A stretch of 64,000 nucleotides of DNA from Bradyrhizobium sp. 139 (GCF_023074175.1 NZ_JADPKS010000091.1:1-64000); one strand, 5' to 3'. Positions 16,102 to 25,443 are shown, numbered from the stretch's first letter. The notes: generated from the sequence alone by a model not told the origin. Numbers and translations: made by a program.

Positions 16102-17187
16102 TTAATGCGAAGCGCCCGCGCTCTTGTCGCTGCCGCCATTGCGCAGCCGTCCGACCACGCCGGTCGGAAAGAAGTAGACGCTGGCGATGAACAGCAGCCC
16201 GAGCCACAGCAGCCAGCGGTCGGGATGCAACAGCCCTGGCAGCAGCGGCAGCCCGGCTTCCGATGCTGCCTTGGAGGCGACGCCCATCAGCGATTGCAGA
16301 TAGTTCTGGGCGAGGATGAAAATTGTGGCGCCGATGATCGCGCCGTAGATCGTGCCCATGCCGCCGATCACGACCATCAGGAGAATGTCCAGCATGATCG
16401 AGAAGCTGAGCGAGGTGTCGGGGCCGGCATAGCGCAGCCACAGCGCGTTCAAAATGCCCGCGCTGGCCGCGACCAGGGCGGCGAGGCAGTTGGCGTAGGT
16501 CAGGTGGAAGACGGTGCGGAAGCCGAGCGCCTCGGCACGGAAGCGGTTTTCGCGGATCGCCTGCAGCACGCGTCCGAACGGCGAGTTCACGACCCGCAGC
16601 AAAGCGAGGATCATCAGGGCCGAGACGGCGAACACCAGGTAGAAGGTCAGGATGCGGCCGTTGATCTCGTAGCCGAACAGGTTTTTGGAGATCAGCACCG
16701 TGCCGGGCCGCAGCAGTTCGGGCAGCTGAAAGCTGCGCCCGTCTTCGCCGCCGGTCAGCCATGAGAGCTGCGAGGCCAGCACCTGGAAGGCGGAGGCGAC
16801 CGCGAGCGTGATCATGGCAAAGAAGATCGCGGCGACCCGCAGCGAGAACAGGCCGATCGCGAGCGCGAGCAGCGCCGCAAGCGGCAGGCCGACCACGATG
16901 CCGGTTGCGACCGCGGCCCAATTCGGCCCCATCCCATACAACGCGATCGCGATCGCGTAGCTGCCGATGCCGTAGAACATGGTATGGGCGAACGACACCG
17001 AGCCGGTATAGCCGAGCAGGAGGTCGTAGGAGGCGACCAGCGCGGCGAAGACGCAGATATTGGCCGCGACGTTCAGCGCCTTGGCGCCCGGGAACAGGAA
17101 TGGCGTCGCCGCCAGCGCCAGGATGATGAGGACGAGGACGAGGGTGAGGACGCGGCTACGCGGCGGATCGCCTGACAGGATCATCAT
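16102..17187 (-). CDS. livM: Branched-chain amino acid ABC transporter permease LivM
   Basis: A 361-residue inner-membrane permease of the LivM family with about nine to ten hydrophobic segments and the conserved cytoplasmic loop GRVLQAIRENRFRAEALGF followed by FRTVFHLTYANCLAALVAA. ATG 17187 overlaps the livH stop as ATGA. It is the last gene of the operon binding protein-livG-livF-livH-livM. The family transports hydrophobic and other amino acids, and related rhizobial systems also carry urea or aromatic compounds, so the substrate is not settled. Confidence 0.93.
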   Translation of the reverse strand: MMILSGDPPRSRVLTLVLVLIILALAATPFLFPGAKALNVAANICVFAALVASYDLLLGYTGSVSFAHTMFYGIGSYAIAIALYGMGPNWAAVATGIVVGLPLAALLALAIGLFSLRVAAIFFAMITLAVASAFQVLASQLSWLTGGEDGRSFQLPELLRPGTVLISKNLFGYEINGRILTFYLVFAVSALMILALLRVVNSPFGRVLQAIRENRFRAEALGFRTVFHLTYANCLAALVAASAGILNALWLRYAGPDTSLSFSIMLDILLMVVIGGMGTIYGAIIGATIFILAQNYLQSLMGVASKAASEAGLPLLPGLLHPDRWLLWLGLLFIASVYFFPTGVVGRLRNGGSDKSAGASH

Positions 17188-18194
17188 CGGCTGGTCACCG
17201 CATACAGACCGCGCGGCCGCCACATTAGAATGGCGACCATCAGCAGGATGTTGGAGACGAGGGCGAGCTTCGGCACCAGGAAGCCGCCGTAATTGGCAAC
17301 CATCGCCACCAGGATGGCGCCGATAAAGCAGCCGCCGATCGAGCCCAGCCCGCCGATGATCACGACGATGAAAATGAGAACAGTGAGGTCGTCGCTCATG
17401 GAGGCGTGGACCTGCTCGCGATAGAGCGCCCACATCACGCCGCCGAGGCCGGCGAGCGCCGAGCCCGTCATGAACACGCCGAGGAACAGGCGGCGGATGC
17501 GATAACCGAGCGCCTCGACCATCTCGCGGTTCTCGACGCCGGCGCGGATCAGCAGGCCGAGCTTGGTGCGGTTGAGCACGAGCTGGATCGCGATGAAGAC
17601 CGCAAGGCCGATCAGCATCGCCAGCACGCGGTACTTTGCAAGTGCGACGTCGCCGAGGATGAACGAACCGCGTAGCGAGGTCGGCAACGGTGTTGGGATG
17701 ATCTGCGGCCCCCACAGCGCATAGAGCGTCTGCTCCGCGACGATCAGGCCGCCCGTCGTCATCAGGATCTGCTTCAGGTGCTGGCCGTAGACGGGCAGGA
17801 TCAGCACGCGCTCGACGACCAGGCCGAGCGCGCCGGACACCGCCATCGAGAGCAGCGCCGCCGGCGCCAGCACCGCCAGATTCACCCACAGCGAATCCGC
17901 CTGCATCGAGGCCGCGAACGGCGCCAGCACCAGGGTTGCCACATAGGCGCCGACCGCGATGAAGGCGCCATGGCCGAAATTGAGCACGTCCATCAGGCCG
18001 AACACCAGCGTGAGCCCCGAGGCCATGATGAAGATCATCATGCCCATGGCAAGACTCGCGGCGGTCAGCGTCAGCCAGGTGCTGGGCGAACCGATCAGGG
18101 GAATCGTCACCAGCGCCAAGGCGATCGGCAGCAGGATCGGCGCGATGTCACGCTTCGGCTTCGGCAGCGGATCGGTTGCGGCAAGTTCGGTCAT
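17184..18194 (-). CDS. livH: Branched-chain amino acid ABC transporter permease LivH
   Basis: A 336-residue LivH-type permease. The family signature GLMDVLNFGHGAFIAVGAY is at about 66-84, and the EAA-like loop RAGVENREMVEALGYRIRR near 217-235. An unusually long N-terminal stretch (about 45 residues, one extra hydrophobic segment) precedes the first conserved helix. It overlaps livF (upstream) and livM (downstream) by 4 bp each, so stoichiometric translation by coupling is likely. Confidence 0.93.
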   Translation of the reverse strand: MTELAATDPLPKPKRDIAPILLPIALALVTIPLIGSPSTWLTLTAASLAMGMMIFIMASGLTLVFGLMDVLNFGHGAFIAVGAYVATLVLAPFAASMQADSLWVNLAVLAPAALLSMAVSGALGLVVERVLILPVYGQHLKQILMTTGGLIVAEQTLYALWGPQIIPTPLPTSLRGSFILGDVALAKYRVLAMLIGLAVFIAIQLVLNRTKLGLLIRAGVENREMVEALGYRIRRLFLGVFMTGSALAGLGGVMWALYREQVHASMSDDLTVLIFIVVIIGGLGSIGGCFIGAILVAMVANYGGFLVPKLALVSNILLMVAILMWRPRGLYAVTSR

Positions 18195-18913
18195 TGATGC
18201 GCCTCCAGGCTGAGGCCGAGCAGCCGCTCCTGCAGCGGCACGTCGGCGGCCAGCGCCACCATCTCGCCGCGATGAACGATGGTGCCGTTGTCCATGACCA
18301 GCACGTTGTCACCGAGTTCGCGGGCGGCAAAGAAGTTCTGTTCGACCAGCAGGATCGTCGCGCCCTTGCGCTTGATCTCTTTCAAGCACTCGATCAGCGC
18401 CATGACGATCGCGGGCGCCAGTCCCTTGGTGGGCTCGTCGATCAGCAGCAGCTTGCGCGGCTCGACGATGGCGCGTGCGATGGACAACATCTGCTTCTGG
18501 CCGCCCGAGAGGCTTCCGGCACGCGACAGCCAGAAGCGACGCAGCGCCGGGAAGAAGCCAAAGATCCAGTCGAGCTGGCTATCGTCGAGCGGCCCGTCGC
18601 GTGCAGCAAGGACGAGGTTTTCCTTCACCGTGAGGTCGGAAAACACCGCCATGCTCTCCGGCACGTAGCCGACGCCGAGCCGCGCGATATCCGGCGTGGC
18701 GCGGCTCTCGATCCGCTCGCCGGCGAGGCTGATCTCACCCTTGGAGGCTTGCCACAGACCCATGATGGTGCGCAGCGTCGTGGTCTTGCCGGCGCCATTG
18801 CGGCCGAGCAGCATCGTGGTCTGTCCCTGCGCGACCGTGAGATCGATGCCCTGGAGGATGTGGTAGCGGCCGATATGCGTGTGCACGCCGGAGAGTCTCA
18901 GCAGATCCATCAT
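18191..18913 (-). CDS. livF: Branched-chain amino acid ABC transporter ATPase LivF
   Basis: A 240-residue ATPase. Walker A GRNGAGKTT, the Q-loop region YVPESMAVFSDLTV, signature LSGGQKQM and Walker B LLLIDEPTKGLAP are intact; the switch His is in the final third. The size and the short arm after Walker A are typical of LivF. Its start overlaps the livG stop by 4 bp (two adjacent ATGs at 18913 and 18910; the first is used). Confidence 0.94.
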   Translation of the reverse strand: MMDLLRLSGVHTHIGRYHILQGIDLTVAQGQTTMLLGRNGAGKTTTLRTIMGLWQASKGEISLAGERIESRATPDIARLGVGYVPESMAVFSDLTVKENLVLAARDGPLDDSQLDWIFGFFPALRRFWLSRAGSLSGGQKQMLSIARAIVEPRKLLLIDEPTKGLAPAIVMALIECLKEIKRKGATILLVEQNFFAARELGDNVLVMDNGTIVHRGEMVALAADVPLQERLLGLSLEAHQ

Positions 18914-19689
18914 GCTGCACTCCCTGATGTCGCGTTCTTCGGGGCAATGCCGAGATAGGCTTCCTGCACGATCGGCGAGGCGATCACCTCGTTCGGCGGG
19001 CCGTCCGCAACCAGTTGCCCGTTATGCAGCACGATGATGCGATCGGCGAGCGAGCGCACCACGTCCATCTTGTGCTCGACCAGGAGAATGATCTTGCTCG
19101 TGTCCTGCTTGAGTTGCGCGATCAGCTTGATGACAACAGGCACCTCGTCGATGCTCATGCCCGCGGTCGGCTCGTCGAACATGAACACTTTTGGTTCGAG
19201 CGCGATCATCAGCGCAACCTCGAGCTTGCGCTGATCGCCGTGCGACAGCGCGGTCGCGGCGACGCCGCGGCGGGTACCGAGCGCGACCTGGTCGAGGATG
19301 GCGTCGGCGCGGGCGATCAGGTCGCGCCGCACCATCCAGGGCCGCAGCATGTCGTAATGGGTGCCATCAGCGGCCTGCACCGCGAGGCGGACGTTTTCTT
19401 CCACCGAGAGGTTCGGAAAGAGGTTGGTGAGCTGGAAGGCGCGTCCCAGACCCGCACGCGTTCGCATCGGTGCTGAGTGCTGGGTGATATCGATGCCGTC
19501 GAACAGGATGCTGCCGCTCGATGCGCGCAGCTGGCCCGAGATCAGGTTGAAATAGGTGGTCTTGCCGGCGCCGTTCGGTCCGACGATGGCGGTGAGCTCG
19601 CCCGGGCGAAAGCTGCAGGTGACGTTGTTGACCGCGACATGACCGCCGAAGCGGATGGTGAGATCGCGGGTTTCGAGGGTCAGCGTCAT
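18910..19689 (-). CDS. livG: Branched-chain amino acid ABC transporter ATPase LivG
   Basis: A 259-residue ATPase with Walker A GPNGAGKTTYFNLISG, the LivG-type insertion RAGLGRAFQLTNLFPNLSV, signature LSHGDQRKLE and Walker B VFMFDEPTAGMS. The C-terminal extension (GPPNEVIASPIVQEAYLG) is the family hallmark. A weak GGAAGC lies before the ATG. The gap to the binding-protein gene is occupied by a palindromic repeat (19741-19846). Confidence 0.94.
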   Translation of the reverse strand: MTLTLETRDLTIRFGGHVAVNNVTCSFRPGELTAIVGPNGAGKTTYFNLISGQLRASSGSILFDGIDITQHSAPMRTRAGLGRAFQLTNLFPNLSVEENVRLAVQAADGTHYDMLRPWMVRRDLIARADAILDQVALGTRRGVAATALSHGDQRKLEVALMIALEPKVFMFDEPTAGMSIDEVPVVIKLIAQLKQDTSKIILLVEHKMDVVRSLADRIIVLHNGQLVADGPPNEVIASPIVQEAYLGIAPKNATSGSAA

Positions 19690-19740
19690 TTAGCTTCCGG
19701 TGAAGAGTGAGACGAAGATGTATCCACAATCACACTGCGC

Positions 19741-19846
19741 TCCCTCCCCCGCTTGCGGGGGAGGGCCGGGGAGAGGGTGTCTCAGCGATCAAGGCTGCCC
19801 AAGAGGACAGAGCCCTCTCCCGGCCTCCCCCGCAAGCGGGGGAGGT
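19741..19846. repeat. Palindromic repeat, family E, inside the liv operon
   Basis: Left arm CCTCCCCCGCTTGCGGGGGA (plus GGGCCGGGGAGAGGG) and right arm are near-perfect reverse complements, and each arm is itself a hairpin. It lies between the binding-protein gene and livG, where a stable RNA structure would favour high expression of the binding protein over the ATPases. A relative is at 54132-54265. Confidence 0.85.
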
Positions 19847-19859
19847 GAAGCAAGAAAAC

Positions 19860-21044
19860 TCAGCGCTTGTTCTTAACCGGAACGTCCATGTCCTCGATCT
19901 TCAGCTCGCGCACCGGCTCGAGTACGGCCCAGGCGACGTTCGGATCGACCTTGACCTTGAAGTGATACATGCTCTGGAGCGCCTGATGGTCCTCTTTGCG
20001 GAACGTCATCTTGCCCTTCGGCGTGTCGAACTCCAGGCCTTCCATGGCCGTGATCAGCTTCTCGGTGTCGGTCGACTTCGCCTTGGTGACGGCGGCGACG
20101 ACGGACATCGCGGCGGCAAAGCCGCCCGCGGTGAAGAAGTCCGGCGGCGCGTTGAAGCGCTTCTGGTGCTCGGCGACCAGCCAGTCGTTCACCGGGTTCT
20201 TCGGGATCGCATAGAAATAGTAGGTCGCGCCCTCCATGCCGGGCAGGCCCTTATAGGCAGCGAGCGCCGGCAGGATGTTGCCGCCGGTGGACAGCTCGAT
20301 GCCGTAGCGCTTCGGATCCATGTCCTGAAGCTTTGCCAGCGGATTGCCGGCGCCGGCCCAGATCACCCAGATCACCTTGCGGCCCGGCTTGTCCTTCAGC
20401 GCGTCGAACAGGCGCTGGCCGACCGCGGTGAAGTCGGTGGTGGAGGTCGGGGCATATTCTTCAGCGGCGAGCGTCGCGCCGGTCTTGGCGAGCGCCTCCT
20501 TGAACGCGGCGACGCCGTCGCGGCCGAAGGCGTAGTCCTGCGCCAGCGTCGCCACGGTGACGCCCTGCTTGCCGATCGCGACCGCGTTCGAGATCGCGTC
20601 CTGCGACGAATTGCGCGCCGTGCGGAAGATGTAGCGATTCCACTTCTCGCCGGTAATCTGGTCCGCTACCGCGGGCTCGACGATCAGGATCTTCTTGTTC
20701 TCCTCGGCGACGGGGAGAATGGCGAGCGCCGCGGCCGACGAGGTCGTACCGATCGCGATGTCCACCTTGTCGTCCTGATAGGCTTCCGCGAGCGCAGCCT
20801 TCGAAAGGTCGGGCTTGCCCTGATCGTCCTTGGTGATGACGACGATCTTGCGGCCGTCGAGCGTCATGGTGCCCTTGGTGGCGTATTCGAAGCCCATTTG
20901 CAGGCCGGTCTCGGTCTGCTTGGCGTAGGCCTCGAGCGGGCCGGTCTTGCCGTAGATCAGCGCGACCTTGAGGTCGTCGGCTCGCGCGGAGCTGCTCGCG
21001 GCCAGGCTGAGCATGGCGGCTGTTATGATGACTGATCGACGCAC
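19860..21044 (-). CDS. Periplasmic branched-chain amino acid-type binding protein
   Basis: A 394-residue LivK/peripla_BP_6-type binding protein. GTG 21044 is chosen because AGGAGGGATCACA precedes it and a clean signal peptide follows (MRRSVIITAAMLSLAASSSA, cleavage after ARA). The mature protein begins DDLKVALIYGKTGPLEAYAK and shows the two-lobed type I fold (YGRD-like QDYAFGRDGVAAFKEAL; GGFAAAMSVVAA). First gene of the operon with livG, F, H and M, so it defines the transporter's specificity. The closest reading is an amino acid or aromatic-compound binder; substrate not fixed. Confidence 0.9.
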   Translation of the reverse strand: MRRSVIITAAMLSLAASSSARADDLKVALIYGKTGPLEAYAKQTETGLQMGFEYATKGTMTLDGRKIVVITKDDQGKPDLSKAALAEAYQDDKVDIAIGTTSSAAALAILPVAEENKKILIVEPAVADQITGEKWNRYIFRTARNSSQDAISNAVAIGKQGVTVATLAQDYAFGRDGVAAFKEALAKTGATLAAEEYAPTSTTDFTAVGQRLFDALKDKPGRKVIWVIWAGAGNPLAKLQDMDPKRYGIELSTGGNILPALAAYKGLPGMEGATYYFYAIPKNPVNDWLVAEHQKRFNAPPDFFTAGGFAAAMSVVAAVTKAKSTDTEKLITAMEGLEFDTPKGKMTFRKEDHQALQSMYHFKVKVDPNVAWAVLEPVRELKIEDMDVPVKNKR

Positions 21045-21281
21045 TGTGATCCCTCCTGATTCAAATTTTCTCTGCAACAGCGATTTGCATAACGGTGCGA
21101 ACATTGCAATTGAACCTTCCGGTCGAGCGGCCGGCAGGCCTATGTGACACTGTCTTGACGTGACCGCAGCGGACGGCAGTTGCGGAAGAAATCGGCAGCA
21201 CGACGCTGACGCGTTGATGCCACCCTCCGATCGGGTTGCCCCCGGCTTTGCAAAGTAAGGGTGTGGAAGGCGGGAGCGTCT

Positions 21282-23030
21282 CTACCGCCGATATCCGTTT
21301 GCCCGCGAATAGGCCGGCCGGTTCTGCTGCGTCGGGCGGCTGTTTGCCACGCTGGCGCGTGCCTCGCTGGAGGTGGGTGTCGCGAGCTTGAGCTCCTCCA
21401 GGAAGATCGGCCGGGCGAAATAGTAGCCCTGCGCGTAACGAATCTTGGTCGCGGCCTGGAGATAGGCCAGCTCCTCGTAGGATTCGATGCCTTCGGCGAT
21501 CACGGTCATCCCGAGCGCTTCGCTCAAGGATTCGATCGCACGCAAGATGCCCTGGCTGCGCGGGCGCTTATGGATGTCGGTGATGAAGGAGCGGTCGATC
21601 TTGATTTCGTCGGCGGTGATATCGGCGAGCGCCGAGAGCGAGGAATACCCGGTGCCGAAATCGTCGATCGAGATGCCGACGCCGAGCTTGCGGAACATCG
21701 GCAGGATCTCGGCCTGGAAATGATTCTTGGCGACGAAGGCGTCCTCGGTCACCTCGATCATGAAACGCTGGGGAAAACCGGTCTCGTCCAGCGCCTGAGC
21801 AAACGTACGCATGAATTCCGGGTTGCCGGCCTGCTTGGCCGCGACGTTGATGCTGATGGTCGCTTCCGCGCCGAAGGTCTCGTTGATGAGGTCGATCGAC
21901 TTGACGATCTCGGCAAGCACGAGATGTGTGAGCTCGTCGATCAGCCCCAATTCGCCGGCAAGGTTGATGAACGAGCCTGGTGCCTGGATGACGCCTTCGT
22001 CGTCGCGCAGCCGCACCAGGGCCTCGATGCCCTGCACGGCCTGCGTCCTGATGTCGACCTTGGACTGGAAAGCGCAGCAGAAGCGCTTTTCGAGGATGGC
22101 GAGCCGCAGCGACTGCTCGATCTTCATCCGCGCCAGCGCCTCGCGCTCCATGCCGGTGTCGAAGAAGGCCGCCGATCCCTTGCCGTTGTTCTTGACGCGG
22201 TACATCGCGATGTCGGCGTTCTGGCGCAGCGTCTCGAAGCTGCTTCCGTGGTCGGGATAGAGGCTGACGCCGACGGAGGTGGATGCGAAGACCTCCGAAT
22301 TGTCGATGAAGAACGGTGCGGTCAGCCGCTCCAGCGTCGATTGCATGAATTCGGCGACTTCCTCCTGGCTCTGGATCGGGGAGAGCAGCAGCAGGAATTC
22401 GTCGCCGGAGATGCGCGACAGCATGTCGGAATCGCGCAGGTCGCGCCCGAGCCGCTTCGACAGCTCGGCCAGCAGCGCATCGCCGACGACGTGGCCGTAA
22501 TAGTCGTTGATGTGCTTGAAATTGTCGACGTCGAGAAACGCGAGCGCGAAACGCTCGCCGGCGCGGCCGTGCGCGAGCAGGCTGTCGGCGCGATGCTCGA
22601 TCACGCGCCGCGAGGGCAGCCCGGTCAGCTCGTCGAAATAGGCCGAGCGGAACAGCTGGTCCTCGAAATTCTTCTGCTCGGTGATGTCTGCGGAGGCCGA
22701 GATCAGGAGCTCGCGTCCGGCGAGTTGGACCGGACGGTGGGTGGTCAGCAGCACCTGGCGTGCAGCTCCGTCGTGGAGCGCTTCCTCGGAGATGACCGCC
22801 TCGCCGGACCTCAGGGCCCGCTGGCAGGCTTCCCGGCGCGGCGTCGGGTCGGGCGACGGACGGCTGCCGTCCATGCCGAGCTGGGCGGCCGCGGCATCGT
22901 TGACCAGCAGAAGCTCGCCTTGAGCATCCTGCACGGTCAGGCCGGCAGGCAGCATTCTAACGATTTCCTTGAGAAACCCGAGCTCGGCTTCACTCGCGCC
23001 GGAATATCTGTTGTCGTTCATAGAAGTCAT
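21282..23030 (-). CDS. PAS-GGDEF-EAL protein with variant SGDEF site
   Basis: A 582-residue cytoplasmic protein: PAS (about 15-125), GGDEF-type domain (about 130-300), EAL domain (about 305-560). The cyclase site reads RISGDEF, with Ser for the first Gly, while the I-site RDSD (five residues upstream) is kept. The EAL domain retains EALVRL, INVAAKQ, IDDFGTGYSS, EIKIDRSF and EGIES, so it is probably an active phosphodiesterase with the GGDEF-like part acting as a regulatory or c-di-GMP/GTP-binding module. Starts at 23030 and 23021 are both possible; neither has a strong ribosome site. Its C-terminal 35 residues are Ser/Arg-rich and unstructured. Monocistronic between the liv operon and an HWE kinase. 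Confidence 0.9.
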   Translation of the reverse strand: MTSMNDNRYSGASEAELGFLKEIVRMLPAGLTVQDAQGELLLVNDAAAAQLGMDGSRPSPDPTPRREACQRALRSGEAVISEEALHDGAARQVLLTTHRPVQLAGRELLISASADITEQKNFEDQLFRSAYFDELTGLPSRRVIEHRADSLLAHGRAGERFALAFLDVDNFKHINDYYGHVVGDALLAELSKRLGRDLRDSDMLSRISGDEFLLLLSPIQSQEEVAEFMQSTLERLTAPFFIDNSEVFASTSVGVSLYPDHGSSFETLRQNADIAMYRVKNNGKGSAAFFDTGMEREALARMKIEQSLRLAILEKRFCCAFQSKVDIRTQAVQGIEALVRLRDDEGVIQAPGSFINLAGELGLIDELTHLVLAEIVKSIDLINETFGAEATISINVAAKQAGNPEFMRTFAQALDETGFPQRFMIEVTEDAFVAKNHFQAEILPMFRKLGVGISIDDFGTGYSSLSALADITADEIKIDRSFITDIHKRPRSQGILRAIESLSEALGMTVIAEGIESYEELAYLQAATKIRYAQGYYFARPIFLEELKLATPTSSEARASVANSRPTQQNRPAYSRANGYRR

Positions 23031-23086
23031 GAATCTTGTTGTTTCAGCGCGCTTTTGCAATGGCCGTGATCTTGCGCGGTTCCCTC

Positions 23087-23100
23087 TTAAGTTAGGTTAA
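23087..23100. promoter_or_regulatory. Near-match to CtrA site
   Basis: TTAA-GTTAGG-TTAA lies about 57 bases upstream of the GGDEF-EAL gene start. The Caulobacter CtrA consensus is TTAA-N7-TTAA; here the spacer is six, so it is only a near match. The remaining 23101-23324 shows a short hairpin CTCCCC-GCT-GGGGAG at 23275-23289 without a T-tract. Confidence 0.25.
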
Positions 23101-23324
23101 GGGGTCCGGAGAAATACGGTGGTGTTTTGCGGCGATGCGACGCGTGCGACCCATCGTCATTAACAGAGCGTCAACGCCGCTTGCTAACCTGCGAGCGAGC
23201 GCGCGTCTGTTTCGCTTGTGCCGCATTGCGCCGCCTGATGGTTGATAAACCGCTGCGAGCCGTAGTCGACACCTCTCCCCGCTGGGGAGTGGTGATCCGT
23301 GGCCGGAGCTGATTTTTATCACCG

Positions 23325-24290
23325 CTAACCGTTTTGCGGGATGCGGCATTGCATGATGCAATGCAGGCCAGTCTTGAGATACGAGACCTCGGCCTTGCCG
23401 TCGAAAGCCGACAGCGCCGACTTCAGCAGCTTTGTGCCGAAGCCGGGCTCCGAGACCTTTTCGATGCTCGGCCCCTCGGTTTCATCCCAGGTGACGGTCA
23501 GACGGTCGCCGCTGACGGTCCATGACACCTGCAACAATCCGCGCGGCGCGGAGAACGCACCATATTTGCCGGCGTTGGTGGCGAGCTCGTGAAACATCAG
23601 CGACAGCGTGACCGCGAGCTTCGGCGCCAGGAACAGCCGGTCGCCGTTGAGCGTGAAGCGGACGTGGCCGTAAGGTCCGAGCTCCGAGATCAGGAGATCG
23701 CGGATGTCGCAGCCGGCCTTGTCGATGCGCGAGATCAAATCGTCGGTCGCGGCCAGCGACCGCAGCCGCGGATCGATCCGGGCCCAGATCTGCGGCTGGT
23801 CCTGGAGCACCTGATGCAGCACGGCATGCACCGTCGACAGCTTGTTCTTCAATCGGTGCTGGAGTTCGTCGACCAGCAGCTTGCGATAGTCTTCTTCCTC
23901 GATCAGGCGTTTGGAAATCCGGCGCTGCTCCGTCAGCATCGTGCGATAATGCTCGACGCCCCAGATGGTGAGCGCGGAGACGCCCCAATAAAGGGTCAGC
24001 AAGGCGAACCGGGCGCGATCGGCAAAAGCGTCGCCGAAATTCAGGGTGACGCCCAGCACGCCGCCGACCAGCGCCGTGATGATGCCGATCCGCAAGCCGC
24101 CGAATGCGGTGGCAAAGAACACGGCCGGGAAGTACGGCGTGAAGTAGACGTCGGGCCGCACATGCGCGAGACCCCAGCGCGCCAGCGTCGCAACCAGCAG
24201 GCAGGCGACCGCGAAGGCGAGGCTCAGAGCGAGCGATGGCGGTGCCATGCCGTGCCAGCCTTTGCGAAATTCGTCGATCAGTTTCCCCAT
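23325..24290 (-). CDS. Membrane sensor histidine kinase, HWE/HisKA_2 type with DUF4118
   Basis: A 321-residue sensor kinase. Residues 18-115 hold a KdpD-like DUF4118 membrane module with four hydrophobic segments (VYFTPYFPAVFFATAFGGLR is typical). The phosphoacceptor box is DELQHRLKNKLSTVHAV (His145), followed by an HWE-type ATPase with HELATNAGKYGAF (His234, Glu235, Asn239) and a glycine-rich GFGTKLL. Such kinases usually feed PhyR or single-domain regulators of the general stress response, but no response regulator gene is adjacent, so it is an orphan. ATG 24290 has GGCGGCGC upstream rather than a clear ribosome site. Confidence 0.9.
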   Translation of the reverse strand: MGKLIDEFRKGWHGMAPPSLALSLAFAVACLLVATLARWGLAHVRPDVYFTPYFPAVFFATAFGGLRIGIITALVGGVLGVTLNFGDAFADRARFALLTLYWGVSALTIWGVEHYRTMLTEQRRISKRLIEEEDYRKLLVDELQHRLKNKLSTVHAVLHQVLQDQPQIWARIDPRLRSLAATDDLISRIDKAGCDIRDLLISELGPYGHVRFTLNGDRLFLAPKLAVTLSLMFHELATNAGKYGAFSAPRGLLQVSWTVSGDRLTVTWDETEGPSIEKVSEPGFGTKLLKSALSAFDGKAEVSYLKTGLHCIMQCRIPQNG

Positions 24291-24463
24291 GCGCCGCCCG
24301 GTTGCGATCTGCGTTCCAAAATCGAGCTGTAGGCGAGAATGTTAAGCATGTCGCCCGCGCAAGCATAGCTTGCCTTGTCCCGAGCCGGCAGAGATAGTGA
24401 GCTCCGCGGCACCGGCGGGTGCTGGCCGTTTGGCATCAACTGGTTCGGAAACAGGAACATTCC

Positions 24464-25306
24464 ATGGGCAGGCTGGACGGCAAGGTGGCGGTGATTACGG
24501 GCGCGACGAGCGGGATCGGCTTGCGTACCGCGGAAGTCTTCGTGTCCGAAGGTGCCAAAATTGTGATCGCGGGGCGGCGCATACCGGAAGGCGAGGCGCT
24601 GGCGAAGCAGCTCGGGGCCAATTGCATCTTCCGCCAGACCGACGTGACGGTCGAACCGCAGATGCAGGCGCTGATTGCGCTAGCAGTCGAAAAATTCGGC
24701 CGGATCGACTGCCTGTTCAACAATGCCGGCGGCCCGGCGCAGACCGGGGGCATCGAGGGCCTCGAGGTCGAGCGCTTCGACGCCGCAATGGCGACCCTGG
24801 TGCGCAGCGTCATGCTCGGCATGAAGCACGCAGCGCCCACCATGAAGAAGCAGGGGTCCGGCAGCATCGTCAACAATGGCAGCATCGCCGGCCGGCTCGC
24901 CGGTTTCTCCTCCTCGATGGTCTATGGTGCGGCCAAGGCCGCGGTGATCCATCTCACCAAATGCGCGGCGATGGAGCTTGGCGAGTCCAATGTGCGCGTC
25001 AACTCGATCTCGCCCGGCGCGATCGCCACCGGCATTTTCGGCAAGGCGCTCGGCCTGTCGACAGAGGCCGCCGAGAAGACGCCGGCGGTGATGCGCGAGG
25101 TCTACAAGACCGCGCAGCCGATCCCGCGCGCCGGTCTTCCCGACGACATCGCCCATGCCGCGGTATTCCTGGCGAGCGACGAATCCAGCTTCATCAACGG
25201 TCACGACCTCGTCATCGACGGCGCCATCACCGGCGGCCGCAACTGGAGCCAGCAGCAGCAGGGCTATGTGGCCTTGCGCAAGGCGTTCGATCAGGGGACC
25301 GGGTAG
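24464..25306 (+). CDS. Classical short-chain dehydrogenase/reductase
   Basis: A 280-residue NAD(P)-dependent oxidoreductase. Cofactor motif TGATSGIG near 12-19, FNNAGG near 90, catalytic Ser in NNGSIAG, catalytic YGAAK, and the C-terminal FINGHDLVIDGAITGG. ATG 24464 follows AGGAACATT. The Gln-rich GGRNWSQQQQGY tail before the C-terminus is found in glucose/ribitol- and steroid-dehydrogenase-like SDRs, but the substrate cannot be read. It is convergent with the P450 gene across a palindromic repeat. Confidence 0.9.
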   Translation: MGRLDGKVAVITGATSGIGLRTAEVFVSEGAKIVIAGRRIPEGEALAKQLGANCIFRQTDVTVEPQMQALIALAVEKFGRIDCLFNNAGGPAQTGGIEGLEVERFDAAMATLVRSVMLGMKHAAPTMKKQGSGSIVNNGSIAGRLAGFSSSMVYGAAKAAVIHLTKCAAMELGESNVRVNSISPGAIATGIFGKALGLSTEAAEKTPAVMREVYKTAQPIPRAGLPDDIAHAAVFLASDESSFINGHDLVIDGAITGGRNWSQQQQGYVALRKAFDQGTG

Positions 25307-25308
25307 GT

Positions 25309-25435
25309 CTCGTGCCCCGGACGCGGCGCAGCGCTACTTCAGCGGTGCGCCGCAGAGCCGGGGCCCATCTCTCACACTAAACGCATCTCACGATTCTGGG
25401 TCCCGGCTCGCGCTTCGCGCGTCCGGGATACGAGA
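25309..25435. repeat. Palindromic repeat between convergent SDR and P450 genes
   Basis: Two hairpins in tandem: CCCCGGACGCGGCGCAGCG pairs with GCGCCGCAGAGCCGGGG, and TCCCGGCTCGCGC pairs with GCGCGTCCGGGA. The placement between convergent stops suggests a terminator-like role. Confidence 0.75.
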
Positions 25436-25443
25436 GTGGAGCG

